Shown here: one piece after another, positions 53,301 to 59,877 of the stretch
How positions within the stretch are numbered: position 1 is the stretch's first letter
Layout of the letters: the number at the start of each line of letters is the position of its first letter
Assembly: GCA_040753085.1 (NCBI GenBank)
Contig: JBFMHI010000005.1
Location: forward strand, 1-62,946
Source of the DNA: a bacterium
Lineage (GTDB): Bacteria > UBA9089 > JASEGY01
DNA length: 62,946 nt
Reading direction: 5' to 3'
The notes under the pieces: model-generated
Databases searched by the model: none
What the model was told of the DNA's origin: nothing
Seen by the model: the letters and a program-made list of their open reading frames with translations, nothing else
Made by a program: the position numbers and the translations under genes

Positions 53301-54837
53301 TATCACTGTAGGTTGTCACGCCAGTCGAGACAGTGGCTATTTCAGCATAGCTGCCGCCACTTGTTTTTCTTTCGATGGAGAAGCCGGTTTCATTGTCGGA
53401 ATTATCCTGCCAGGAGAGATCAATCCGGGTATTGGAAATGGCCGTGGCATTAAGATTACCCGGATTGGAAGGAACTGTATCCAGGGTAGTAGCAGAGGTG
53501 GTATTGGAATAGTCAGAATTAAAGGTCCCCCGATATGCCCTCACCCGGTAATAGTAGGTCGTAGTTTTGGTTAGACCCTGGTCTGCATAAGAAGTTGAAT
53601 TGGCCGGAGCCGTAGCTATTTGAGTAAAATTAATCCCCTCCAGACTCCTTTCAATCTTAAAGCCATTCTCATCAGTTGAATTATCCTGCCAGGCAAGGTT
53701 GATCTGAGAGCTTGAAGCGGCCTGAGCCGAAAGATTGGTCGGGGCATTAGGCGGGGCCTCTTCCGTGGCCGCGCTATCCTCGTTGGAATAACCTGAGTAG
53801 CCGGCTCCATTAAAGGCCCTGACCCGGTAGGTATAAGTGGTGGCCGGGGTAAGACTGGTGTCATTATAAGTAGTCGTCCCGGCTGAAACCGTGGTTATCT
53901 CGCTAAAGACACCACCGGTTGTTTTTCTTTCGATAGAGAAGCCGGTTTCGTTGTCTGAATTATCCTGCCAGGAAAGGCGAAGTTGAGTGCTTGAAATAAC
54001 CACGACATCCAGGTTGGTCGGGGCAGCCGGAGGAGTAGCTGAGGTAGTGGCCGCCGCCACGTTGGAATAATTGGAGTTGTTACCAGCACATCCATTCCAG
54101 CTATGAAAGGCCTGGACCCGGTAGTAATAAGTTGTGTTAGATGTAAGATTAGTATTGCTCCACGAAGTCGTCCCGGCGCCAAGTGTTTGGACTACAGTGT
54201 ATGTGGTGCTGCTCGTTCTCCGTTCCACGTAAAATCCAGTCTCATTGGCAGAATTATCCTGCCAGGCAAGATTAACTTGAGTGCTTGAGACGGCAGTGGC
54301 CGTTAGATTTCCTGGCGCGGCAGGCACATCACCTGGACTATTAGCCACGGTATACATAGCGGGGATCATAACCTCAACAGGTATCACCTGTCCTAAGGTG
54401 TTGGATAACTCAGTAAAGGAAGAGTCAAGACTAATATTACTTGAGTCACACCAATTACCTTCAAGGACATTGAAATTAATCTTAAGTAATTCTCCGGACC
54501 CACTTTTCCCAGAAAAGCTCTCATAGCGAATAATTGCCCTGGCCCATCCTGCCGTATTATCGGCATTTACATTTATAATAGGGGCATCTGACACCAAACC
54601 CCCTTTCAGTATGTTTGAGGCAAAAGGCGTTGGAATAGTCAAAATAGTAGGATCAAACTCTACCTCCATCTGTAGGGAATATAGATCAGTAACCGTAGTT
54701 GTTTCTACAGTGGCCGTAAAAGGAATATTAGGGACGACACTGCCCGGACCATTGACCGTCAAGGTAGCTGCTTCCGCCGAGCCCAAGGTAATGAGCCACA
54801 CGCCTATCGCTAAAAATATGGTTAATTTGGTTTTCAT
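41332..54837 (-). CDS. Giant secreted repeat protein with N-terminal cohesin-like and C-terminal sorting domain
   Basis: A 4501-residue secreted protein. Order: signal peptide (1-23); cohesin-like domain (about 24-165; LTVNGPGSVVPNIPF..LYSLQMEVEFDPTIL..SGSGELLKINF); seven Fn3 domains (about 170-815); 23 copies of a roughly 100-residue beta domain starting V.LLSPNGGE.WSG...I.W.A.D.D (about 815-3350), with a calcium-loop insert after the ninth; Ig-like domains with GTAxDxGSGLDRVELQINGG (about 3350-4200); a globular domain with DTNQDGVVDGTDFPV; and a C-terminal PNPF..SIYTLSGELI..WDGTNENGD..GIYIYLI domain (about 4400-4501), as in T9SS cargo. GGGGGAGG lies before the ATG. Adhesion or a surface scaffold is likely; the ligand is unknown. 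Confidence 0.85.
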   Translation of the reverse strand: MKTKLTIFLAIGVWLITLGSAEAATLTVNGPGSVVPNIPFTATVETTTVTDLYSLQMEVEFDPTILTIPTPFASNILKGGLVSDAPIINVNADNTAGWARAIIRYESFSGKSGSGELLKINFNVLEGNWCDSSNISLDSSFTELSNTLGQVIPVEVMIPAMYTVANSPGDVPAAPGNLTATAVSSTQVNLAWQDNSANETGFYVERRTSSTTYTVVQTLGAGTTSWSNTNLTSNTTYYYRVQAFHSWNGCAGNNSNYSNVAAATTSATPPAAPTNLDVVVISSTQLRLSWQDNSDNETGFSIERKTTGGVFSEITTVSAGTTTYNDTSLTPATTYTYRVRAFNGAGYSGYSNEDSAATEEAPPNAPTNLSAQAASSSQINLAWQDNSTDENGFKIERSLEGINFTQIATAPANSTSYADQGLTKTTTYYYRVRAYRGTFNSDYSNTTSATTLDTVPSNPGNLNATAISNTRIDLSWQDNSDNETGFSIERKTSGGSYAEIATVSTGVTTYSDTGLLPAVTYTYRVRAFNAIGYSGYSNEAAATTQNAPPSAPTNLSAQVISSSQINLFWQDNSHNEDGFRIERKTGSGSYVEIGTVGVNVTTYSDTGIIPNTDYSYRVRAYNVAGNSDYSNEVKVGPPAAPTNLAIAGISSIILTWTDNSDNEQGFRIERKEGSGSYTGIAIVTADVATYTDNSHSLNVHLYYRVQAYNLLGESAYSNAVDTGPPSIPTNLQVTGRSISHIALSWVDTSDNETGFAVERKSEGGVYAEIGKVSAGVTTYNDSGLPDNTPYSYRIKAYNALGYLGYSNEIQTQTEKILAEVKVLSPNGGEKLNGIVWVKWTAVSHYGEALTIGIYYQVDNGDSYPLATNEINDGQFSWDTTRMAEGPDYRIMVTANNGTYTVSDASDGVFMIDNIPHAPQISVTSPNGGENWSGNKSITWQLSDEDVGDSPLVAIEYSPNGGSSWLNIAAGLQGVSSYLWNTLSVPNGNNYLIRITGNDGNTIGQDQSDKVFKVNNNNRAPQVRVLFPNGGENLKETAEIKWQATDADGDLLVINIYYNSGTGWQTLSTNEVNDGSYLWQTKGFPEGTNYRIRVEASDGSALPPTQDESDGAFAVDNLYAPTVSLISPNGGEHWSGTRTIQWTAVDTDGNISGITIEYRVNGVWYTIATNEANDGTYSWDTTSVGDATDYLVRVTAIDADGLSGNDTSEAAFTIDNDAHSPTVALTSPTTGVIWSGTQNIKWDGRDLDPGDILTLKIEVSADSGTTWRLLADNEANDGLYPWNTTTVADGRGYRVAVTISDGTSTASDTSGAFKIDNHPYSPVVQVLQPNGGETWSGTRTITWQANDPDGDPLLIDIYYRRSGDLTWEVIATGETNDGSFDWNTTGVADGQNYLIKVRAQDDTGLAHEDVSNAVFSVDNPSAPVVTLTYPNGGEKLRGTEIRWQASDEDGQALSIDISYSSNGGASWIFIGQGEANDGVKAWDTTAVLDGNNYLVKVKATDTTGLSGEDTSDAVFMIDNLPCTPVVAVTWPGQGQTVSDTLTITWNASDTDGDALKITLEYSHDGGATWHTIAENELNDSAYDWDTTDLPDGEYLIRVTADDQDALSGTGSATSAAFNIDNPKPPVIDITAPHPGDVWSGLRDITWTASDPDNDTLSITIEFSPEGGLTWQTIAAGEVNDGTYNLNFSPFADGLNNLIRITATDGTYTVTKTLDGPFIIGHEVGPAGATLFEGSRVRAVFESGDVSDDLIILINDESEITKDWQNVNSIEPIPGTVWEYLAYWKSTGQGFTGDFASLVEIRIPCQDADGNGLVDGTDVPVDELQIYRLNETEAVWETIEEGGVEVVDKRNKEIKTGVSHFAIYCLAGNPPGTPQVTLISPSMADEYWWGNREIRWEASDPDGNPLTVKVEFQAYPVTGGEKDHWYPIPIPEKDLQSGRYVWNTWTVADGRYTIRVSASDGTYTGTAKQTVIIDNNPHTPHVRMIYPNGGEVLRDSISVKWTAGDEDGDTLAFTMEYMVENYDPWYKIVSGSQSDFESPEEAVYAYSWDTTTVPDGQNYRVRVVARDFSPRESWDASDGVFTIDNSKNKPVVKILQPAGGESLKGTSYIKWEAWDSDGDELTITIQYSIDEETWYTIAKDERNDGAYRWDTRAMADGDNYLLKVMASDGTQTGEAQLKTAVRIDNQPFAPVVELLSPNGREYWQGVQNIEWTAYDVDGDHPTYTVSYSPDRGGHWYEISPLDITEEEGGRFSASWDTKTVPDGVNYLIKVKASDGVLTGSDQSNQTFMIDNNPAAPPHAPRIEITSLTGGERWSESVNLTWRATDLDGDPLTIDILVRQVRATNWIRIASGESNDGVFTWDTTGVVDGDYEIMARVTDGYATTETMPPYPQVTIDNLHPPVVNITAPQAGDQWTDQTGGFLKEITWESTDADNDPLTFDCYYRVAGSEFWYEIAAGLTEETTVLDIRTVEDGLSYQVKVVAADGTGLMGEAISGLFTIDKNPNGPVVELLSPDGGEYWSGSRLIRWTAEDGDGEKITIDLAYSVDNGTSWHTLAANEANDGVYNWDTRTVADGVNYLIMITARDASGLKATDCSMRVFKIDNIPHAPVVRVISPNGICEAPPCGKTELPWSNTIPIQWHASDADNDELTITLLYSDDAGASWHIIASNLKNPIGSNGSYDWVTNDLPDGIHYLVKVVASDVNLGREDVSDAAFEIDNQHAPKVTVLSPNGGEEIKGSYEIRWTATDVDPEDHIFVSIYYKGDGVNNWAMIPQGGELPNTGRFVWDTTKMPGNGLDYLIRIVATDSSGLKGEDVSDKVFTIDVPDAPVVNLISPAGGEIWAGLKQIKWEASDPDGDRLLINLAYTLNNGVTWEPIISNLENTGRFLWDTSRVNDNINYRLRVQATDGTLIGEAVSPVLQINNPDAPVVELISPNGGEDWHSRQKIEWYVNDPDAADILVVTVEFSFDNGWHWYKLLEEERSSGGGNFYWETTTVENGTNYLVRITAFDGSHRVSDRSEASFRIDNNWHKPTIELLSPKGGEVYSGQEAILWEASDLDGDKLKINIYYGRISEATGAVEVWYPIALGEADDGYYAWDTTSVPDGVRYKIKVVADDEDDNSEVGEDQSAQAFIIDNDPHIPVIRLLSPQAGKAYGDVHKTSSRIQIEWELEDVDNRVDSFKIEFSYDGGRYWEEIINAKADNPAFSPPPAVSGIYRYNWETKDLPDADYLVRVTVNDGHMINNDQTRGIFAIDNRHAPTVTLISPNGGENLRGEVYIRWQAYDIDPEDTVYITIAYSRNSGSTWLPLATGEDNDGEYLWDTSLVQEAKTYLIRVSASDGILYSADQSEEIFTVDNTMPAVIRITPADKSVINVESLLPTKIDAFLSNGVSGIDEEHSQLIITRNGGDYLDQGNIDRSQPDHLIFTPTNGFGDGLYEVTVTPVDYAGLIGETKISTFTIDRTPPLMTSLDAGSPKHGDSTKPLNREIIVKVVEQLEVGSLTLNYKIYSGDLPPAGGAMTAPMVRSGKPSLWTFKAVLPLKDKEAAHGEKVDYWITGKDTTGNPLESSLSPSLLQDGKATILIDEEPPVSKLISINQGAPATKDRLVTVALDVSGTPTWMMISEDPKFEEGRWEDYVSSSTFKLSLGDSDKTIYVKYMDEASNISASDSASIMLDTVSPTVVIDTPAPGAFLNQNTILIKGTAADYGSGLDRVELQINGGSWFKVSGTALWSHEWSPGQDGTYDLKVRAIDLAGNQKESESRRLHIDRMAPLPVSMVINAGEAYTTSREVTVSSTVEGYPAQIMLSEEAGFTGAKWRTYAPAISFTFTSSGDGKKVIYARWRDEATNESDTLSASIILDTVGPDVRITMPEAGTTVGGEVVNISGGSQDEGVGVELVQISLDGGNNWISVSGTTAWSYEWHPTKEGAFSLQARGKDKAGNLGTLTLSVTIYVDKTAPVPVSMKISSDQAATNLREVIIALKVTGTPDKVRLSEKDDFVGASWRAYTAELSFQLSSGEGTKTVYAQFKDEVGNLSQVISDQILLDTKPPTGAGITINAGAQLTNSPYFTLALKATEASRMMISEDGVFDTEVWEAFASSKVWTLSNPSDGLKTLRVKFSDEAGNETDPVSDSIELDKTPPEVEVILPPAQAKVAGNGVPVKVPVDGNVRVNLFYRWDQEVKGWQMMADLDASPYVTWWNTSGLGDGEYQIKAEGWDEAGNVGIAEPITLWVDHRNPDLESNQVDFSKSQFMKFSNGVLLEIPAFSLPNSAAAVALSDYDGLRNLGENVTSAIDAANLKAKADVSLGIIPRSEGNSFADLIAHLMLYDRGGNPLSIPFNQSLSIALPYPDTNQDGVVDGTDFPVAALKVFKLKTDRWEEVESEPTEDGVVWAGINQTGVYTLMAKLAPPANSLKQVKVYPNPFRPSEAVDGIVKFINLRKDSQISIYTLSGELIKTIDSDKLSTLSYGRQVYYGTTWDGTNENGDHVATGIYIYLIQGGGDKLGKLSVIR

Positions 54838-54898
54838 AATACATTCCTCCCCCTTTTTTGCTGTGATTTGAGTTGAGTTGTAGTAGGTCTATCTTCAT

Positions 54899-54999
54899 AC
54901 CTTCGTGTCTTGGTAGTGAAAGATTATCACCACCAAGACACCAAGCCACGAAAATTGGGGCCGGTGGTAGGTCTTTGGCTGACCCACCACCGGCTTTTT
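54899..54999. terminator. Two hairpins between the two giant-protein genes
   Basis: At 54899-54954, CTTCGTGTCTTGGTAGTG pairs with CACCACCAAGACACCAAG, a dispersed text hairpin. At 54959-54995, GCCGGTGGTAGG pairs with CCACCACCGGC and is followed on the plus strand by TTTTT. On the minus strand, where the genes lie, the 3' side is only CCCCAATTTT, so termination after 55006 is possible but not certain. Confidence 0.5.
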
Positions 55000-55005
55000 G
55001 TGGTC

Positions 55006-57639
55006 TTACTTCAACACAATCATCTTCCTGGTCGAGGTAAAATCACCTGCCTTCAACTGATAGAGATAAACCCCGCTGGCTACCTCATATCCCTGGTTAT
55101 CTTTACCATCCCAGTAAGCAGCTTTCTCTTTAACCTCGTATATCCCGACTGCCTTTTCACCCAGATCAAGGGTCCTGACCAATTGACCGGAGAGTGAATA
55201 AATATTAATCACTACCTTAGCTGACTGGCTCAGACCAAAGGGTATCCAGGCCTCAGGATTGAGAGGATTGGGATAGTTCTGAGAGAGGAAAGACCGGATT
55301 GGTCTCACCTCAGAATTAAGAAGCTCAAAGGGAAGCTCAATAGCCTGATTACTGCCCAGGGTAATCTCCTTTATAGAGATATCCCCGGCTGAAGCTACTG
55401 AAGCCAGTGTAATCTTCAAGAGGTCTCCGGAACCACTTACCCCGGATACGCCGGGCATATTGAGTAAGACCCTCAGTCTACCCTGCTCATTTTGGATATT
55501 ACTCAGGAGACGAGCCCCCTGGGTTAAACTCCCGGCTTCCACCTTTTCAATCCTCACCCTGGCCGGATCATAGCTGAGGTCACACTGGAGGGTATCAAAA
55601 CCCTTAACTTCGCTGACAGACAAGGTAAGTTCCCTGGTAGCCACCCCTCTCATCTTCAGTTTGGCTATTTCCTCCGGCGTGGTAATCTTAGTCGGCGCTG
55701 GGGCCGAAGGTAAGCCCAGAATAATCCGCTCAATCGCCGTAATATCGGCTGAGCTTACCTTGCCGTCCTGATTAGCATCGGCATTAGCCCAATTGCAGTA
55801 GCAGTCGCTGTCAAGGCCCAGAAGGCATCTCTCTAACTTGGTAATATCCAAGATATTAACCACTCCATCACAGTTGACATCACCCCGCAGAGTCGGCGTG
55901 GGGAAGGGTTGGCCGCTTATACAGATAGTCGTGTCACTTATATCCATCACGCATATCTCCTGGGCGGCAGTGTCGCCCATGGTCGGGCTATCACTTAAGG
56001 TGCTGCAGTTGGTGCTACGGAGGTCAAGGGTGCAGCACGTCCCCACATCTCCTATCGCCCAGAGATATATCTCGACTAAGGAGGTGTCAGAAGTAGTGGT
56101 AACCCAACTGTCCACATCTAACATATTGACCAGAAACTCGATGGTTCCAGTCGTGGTATCCATATCTACCATCAGATTCGTCCCCGGGTGAACCGAAGTG
56201 TCAGTAGCATCTCCCAACTGGACGGTAGGCGTAGCAAAGCAATTGGTGTCATAAGTAAGGCAAGCGTGAAGTGTATCCATGTAATAAACGGTATCACACA
56301 TTATATCGGCTCTAAACTGGGTCCCCTGGGCTACAGTATCGCCGCTAGCCACTTGAACCCAGAGATTGGTCCAATTGATAAAGTTTTCCTCAGAAGGGTC
56401 ACTCCACTCAGAAGCACCGGCCAGATTCCAGCCCTGCACCCTATAGGCTACCGTGCAACCTTGGAGATCGAGGGCCGTAGTGTCAAGATAGGTGGTATCC
56501 GAGGTCGAGGCTATCGTAGTCCATGCGGTATAAGGGGAACAACTTGAACTTATCTGAATCTCAAAGGTATCCTCACTATCAGCCGGGCTGCCCCTATCCC
56601 AGGTCAATCTGACGCCGGAATCAGTGGCCACGCATTGGAAGGTCTTCACCACGTTAGTCGGGCTATCAGGTTCATTCACCTGGGCCCAACTGGGGGTGTT
56701 CATTTCCATATATTCGATACCGGAGTCGTCGACACAGAGTGTCCACGTAGCGGGGTCAGCGCTGTCACTTTCGTCAGCCACTTTCATATAGAGCCTGCCC
56801 TTGGCTGTTTGATGAGCGGAAATAAAGACCACCGAATCTCCGCTGTCGCCTACGAAATAAGAAGATACCTGAGTAGAAGCAATGATATCACTGATCACAT
56901 CCACCACGGTTCCATCGGGACGCCTCACGTAAATATTGGTGGTATCTCCAGGGCTACTGCATCGATCAGAAGTAAAGGTGATGGTATCGCCGGTAGAGGT
57001 TATGGCCGGGTCCATATCATAGGCATCGTGGTTGGTTAAATTAGTCAATCCATTACCGTCCATGTCCATCCGCATGATCTCCCAATTATTATTGGTCCCC
57101 CGATTGGATTGGAAAACAATGTAAGTTCCATTGTGGGACGGCGCCTGGTTATTATAACCATCATTGGTTAACCTTGCCTGGCCGGTCCCATCTGTCTCCA
57201 CCTTATATATCTCCCAATCACTCTCACCACTCGGAACAGCGGAGAAAACTACCCACTCAGTGCCTGTCGTCCTACTGGTGGAAAAAGCTGGTTGAGCCGC
57301 TGTATCCATAGTTTCACTGAGCGTCGTCTCAACTCCAGTGAAGATATTCTTCTTATATATCCCAAACTTACCATTCTTCTTGGCCGCGAAAACTACCTCT
57401 CTACCATCGGGTGAGATGCAAGGATCGATATCATCATAGGCATTGTTAGTCACCTGTTTTGGTTTTGTATCCGGAAAATCGAGGTAATAAATCTCCCAAT
57501 CTCCCTTGCCATCATTATCAGGGTCGTCAAAGCCCTCAAAGACGAACCGGTCTATCTGGGCCATAGCCTGGCCTGCAAAAACAAAACCTAAGCTCAAGAC
57601 AACCAGTAAAGCCAACATCCAACCATTTCCTCGTTTCAT
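55006..57639 (-). CDS. Beta-propeller protein with dockerin, cohesin-like and sorting domains
   Basis: An 877-residue secreted protein with signal peptide (VFAGQAMA). Residues about 25-330 hold TolB/PD40-type propeller blades (DWEIYYLD..ISPDGREVVFAA; WEIMRMDMDGNGLTNLTNH). An Fn3 domain (335-425) is followed by a cohesin-like domain (430-575), a type I dockerin (about 583-643) with two calcium loops (DVNCDGVVNILDITKLERCL and ADANQDGKVSSADITAIERI), a second cohesin-like domain (665-785; GFDTLQCDLSYDPARVRI..SGSGDLLKITL) and a C-terminal sorting domain (NYPNPLNPEAWIPF..WDGKDNQG..GVYLYQL). Ribosome site AGGAGG. Dockerin plus cohesins in one protein allow chains to form. Confidence 0.88.
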   Translation of the reverse strand: MKRGNGWMLALLVVLSLGFVFAGQAMAQIDRFVFEGFDDPDNDGKGDWEIYYLDFPDTKPKQVTNNAYDDIDPCISPDGREVVFAAKKNGKFGIYKKNIFTGVETTLSETMDTAAQPAFSTSRTTGTEWVVFSAVPSGESDWEIYKVETDGTGQARLTNDGYNNQAPSHNGTYIVFQSNRGTNNNWEIMRMDMDGNGLTNLTNHDAYDMDPAITSTGDTITFTSDRCSSPGDTTNIYVRRPDGTVVDVISDIIASTQVSSYFVGDSGDSVVFISAHQTAKGRLYMKVADESDSADPATWTLCVDDSGIEYMEMNTPSWAQVNEPDSPTNVVKTFQCVATDSGVRLTWDRGSPADSEDTFEIQISSSCSPYTAWTTIASTSDTTYLDTTALDLQGCTVAYRVQGWNLAGASEWSDPSEENFINWTNLWVQVASGDTVAQGTQFRADIMCDTVYYMDTLHACLTYDTNCFATPTVQLGDATDTSVHPGTNLMVDMDTTTGTIEFLVNMLDVDSWVTTTSDTSLVEIYLWAIGDVGTCCTLDLRSTNCSTLSDSPTMGDTAAQEICVMDISDTTICISGQPFPTPTLRGDVNCDGVVNILDITKLERCLLGLDSDCYCNWANADANQDGKVSSADITAIERIILGLPSAPAPTKITTPEEIAKLKMRGVATRELTLSVSEVKGFDTLQCDLSYDPARVRIEKVEAGSLTQGARLLSNIQNEQGRLRVLLNMPGVSGVSGSGDLLKITLASVASAGDISIKEITLGSNQAIELPFELLNSEVRPIRSFLSQNYPNPLNPEAWIPFGLSQSAKVVINIYSLSGQLVRTLDLGEKAVGIYEVKEKAAYWDGKDNQGYEVASGVYLYQLKAGDFTSTRKMIVLK

Positions 57640-57705
57640 AACCTACCTCCTTATGTTTTTAGGTCTTTGGGTGGTCTTTGTCCCCCCATTGTCTTGCCCG
57701 AAATT

Positions 57706-57725
57706 AATCCACATTATTGTGGATT
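57706..57725. promoter_or_regulatory. Perfect 20-bp palindrome upstream of the propeller gene
   Basis: AATCCACATTATTGTGGATT lies about 70 bases before the start of the gene read to the left. A symmetric site of this size and position could be an operator. It also touches the repeat element at 57727, so it may be part of that instead. Confidence 0.4.
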
Positions 57726-57726
57726 C

Positions 57727-57851
57727 GACAGTTAAAAGTTCTCCCTAAGCCATTGGTATTGTTGGTGTTTGTAAGCCGAGCCGCCTTTAGAGGTAAATGT
57801 TCTATTCTAAATGGGTTAAGCTTAAAAACCCGTGAGAACTTTTTAACTGTC
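57727..57851. repeat. Inverted-repeat element with GACAGTTAAAA..GTTCTC ends
   Basis: GACAGTTAAAAGTTCTC (57727-57743) pairs with GAGAACTTTTTAACTGTC (57834-57851), one base longer. About 90 bases lie between with no gene. It resembles a small non-autonomous transposon; no target duplication was seen. Confidence 0.65.
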
Positions 57852-57927
57852 AAGTATGGACAGAACCAATAATTCTCCTATGGCCCCCTTGCTTCTGTCA
57901 TAATATCCCCTCCTGTTTTTGTTTAGC

Positions 57928-58058
57928 GGTCTGGTTCATCGTTTGGTCCAATCGGAATAGAGTCGACCGTCCACAAAGTCCACCTAGTCCACACCGTCCA
58001 CATAGTCCACACCGTCCACCTGGTCCACCTAGTCCACATAGTCCACACCGTCCATAGA
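57928..58058 (-). repeat. GTCCACnnn nonamer array with conserved end
   Basis: Nine perfect 9-bp units (third-part variable: AAA, CTA, ACC, ATA, ACC, CTG, CTA, ATA, ACC) and a decayed tenth run from 57969 to 58058. On the left (57928-57968) is the inverted form of the end sequence found at 39872-39908, so the array has one fixed end. Confidence 0.8.
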
Positions 58059-58120
58059 CGGCAGCTCGCCGGCTATTGACCCTGAACGGTTCTAAGAGTG
58101 ACCGAAACGATAACCCAGGC

Positions 58121-58383
58121 CTAGTGCCTTGTCACGTTAGTATTTATGGGTAGAGTAGGGGCGAATAATTATTCGCCCCTACCTCCTCCTTTTGCAAGGA
58201 CGATTCGCGAATCCGCCCTTACTGTAGGGGCACGTTACAACGTGCCCCTACCGCCTTGTCAAGATAGAAGTTATCTGTTAGTGCTTGTCTTTATGCCGAA
58301 AGGTTAAATTACCCAAATAAGCAATCATAAGGGTTACCCTTACAAAAGATGAACCCATTAAAGCAAGCTTGACAAGGCACTAG
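58121..58383. repeat. Inverted-repeat element with CTAGTGCCTTGTCA ends
   Basis: Exact 14-bp inverted repeats bound 263 bp (58121-58134, 58370-58383). Inside are two perfect 28-bp palindromes at 58155-58182 and 58224-58251, each with GTAGGGGC outer arms, of a kind that occurs dispersed in many genomes. They may have entered the element later. No transposase is encoded. Confidence 0.75.
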
Positions 58384-59039
58384 ACTCAGATAAGATTTAA
58401 TGGGATAGGCTTTAAATGGACACAACTATGGTGAGATCTTAGGAGGGTTTTTAAAAAAGAAAATCTCCCTGGCTTTTTTAACAAGCACAAGGAGAATCAG
58501 GGAAAATTAGCGGGCTAGATACTGTTGTATCTGAAGAAATTAGAGGAAATACACTTGGGATGCAGTTATTTATTATCCCGGACCAAACATGGATGATCCC
58601 TACACCAAATCCCTTTTTAGCCTGATAGCTTCTTTCCTCCATGAAGAACCAGCCCTTTCTTGGAAAATCTCTGTGAGCCACGATCAATTATTAGGTAGTC
58701 TGTTGGGTCTCATTTCAAAACCCAACCTGCCTGGCATGATTGTTGTAAGACTTCCTTCCACTGCGTTACAGGCTCGGCCATCTAAATCAACTGCTCAGTA
58801 TACGGCTTCTTACCCATAACACCTACCATTTTTAGACTAAGATCACCGACTGGTTTATTTTAATAACTTCTTGCCTGGATATGACCTTCCATTCAAATAA
58901 ATTTAAAGTTATTTGTAACTACTCAGGCAGATAGGCTGAAATTCAATAGCCTTCAGTCTCCCGCCTATTCACCTGCATAATTACAATCGTTTTTTATTAT
59001 ACCAAATAATCGGCCATTTGTCAACAAAAATTTTCAACC
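58384..59039. other. Gene-free stretch
   Basis: Apart from a TGGGATAGGCTTTA end (58401-58414) of the family at 16897, I see no supported gene, RNA or clear repeat here. Short open frames around 58480-58820 have no recognisable content and lack ribosome sites. Confidence 0.5.
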
Positions 59040-59385
59040 TTGCAATTAGAAATTATAAGCAATGAATTAAAATTTTCCCTATACCCTGTCAGGGCTTGAC
59101 CTTATGGAATACTATCATTCCGTAGATTGGAATCTACGGCTAAATTCCTTTACGCCTTCGGCGTATAAAATAGGATATATTAATAAAACCCGTTCCCTGA
59201 TTTTCATCAGGGCAAGTTCTGACAGAACCTGCTCCTGACAGGCTCTGGAGTTCAGGAATCATTATGAAAGCCCGAAGGGCGGCAGTATATTAGCCGTAGG
59301 TTTGAACCTACGGAACATTAGATTGAAAATTAATTAAGCCCCGCAGGGGCGAAGGAAAAAATCCGACCTGTATGGTTAGGTTGTA
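59040..59385. repeat. Hairpin-array element, CGACCTGT family, copy B (inverted)
   Basis: This is the reverse complement of the copy at 34394-34756: the same hairpins occur in reverse order (GCCCTGTCAGGGC; CCGTAGATTGGAATCTACGG; TACGCCTTCGGCGTA; the CCCTGATTTTCATCAGGG group; GCCCGAAGGGC; CCGTAGGTTTGAACCTACGG; GCCCCGCAGGGGC). The right end CGACCTGTATGGTTAGGT is intact at 59363-59380. The left end is decayed (TTTTCAACCTTGCAATTAG). Confidence 0.85.
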
Positions 59386-59521
59386 GACTACTGACGCTGA
59401 AAGCGTCAAATTTTTTTTATGTTTCTTATCTACGTCCCCCATCTTTCCAAAAAAGAGACAATGACCACCCTAAGAGCTAAGAAAGATTACCGCAGAGGGC
59501 AGAGAGAAAACGCTGAGTATA

Positions 59522-59875
59522 TCATTCATCTTCCTCTTTAGGTCCGCCTCCGAACCAGCCTTCAAAGACAACTCGACTGGCAATCGCAAAGCCAAGTAAT
59601 CCCATATTCTCGCCCGTATAAGCCGCCATAAAACTCCAGTAGCCCCCAGGGAAGTCCTGGAGATACCACCGGAAAAAGACCCAGATCAGCCACACCACGG
59701 CTATATCAAAAATGATATCGAAGATCCAGATACCCCAGAGCAGATCCCTATCTTCATCTTCAAATTCCGGGGCAAGCCACTTGAGGGCGCGATAGGTAGA
59801 GAAGGTTAAGAATAGATTAACAAGGGCAATAAATAGGTAACCCATTTTCTGTTCATGTTCTCCTTGTCCCCCCAT
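59522..59875 (-). CDS. Small membrane protein next to cobO
   Basis: I do not recognise this 117-residue protein. Three or four hydrophobic segments are visible (GYLFIALVNLFLTFSTY; IWIFDIIFDIAVVWLIWVFF; SFMAAYTGENMGLLGFAIAS), and the C-terminus is acidic. The start is taken at the ATG at 59875; a TTG at 59881 overlaps the cobO stop and an ATG at 59845 is also open. It directly follows cobO, so co-expression is likely. A cobalamin-related transport role is a guess only. Confidence 0.6.
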   Translation of the reverse strand: MGGQGEHEQKMGYLFIALVNLFLTFSTYRALKWLAPEFEDEDRDLLWGIWIFDIIFDIAVVWLIWVFFRWYLQDFPGGYWSFMAAYTGENMGLLGFAIASRVVFEGWFGGGPKEEDE

Positions 59876-59877
59876 CC

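Noticed and set aside
58478-58819. Two short overlapping ORFs on opposite strands
   Set aside because: There is no ribosome site, no conserved pattern and no neighbour relation; chance frames are more likely.
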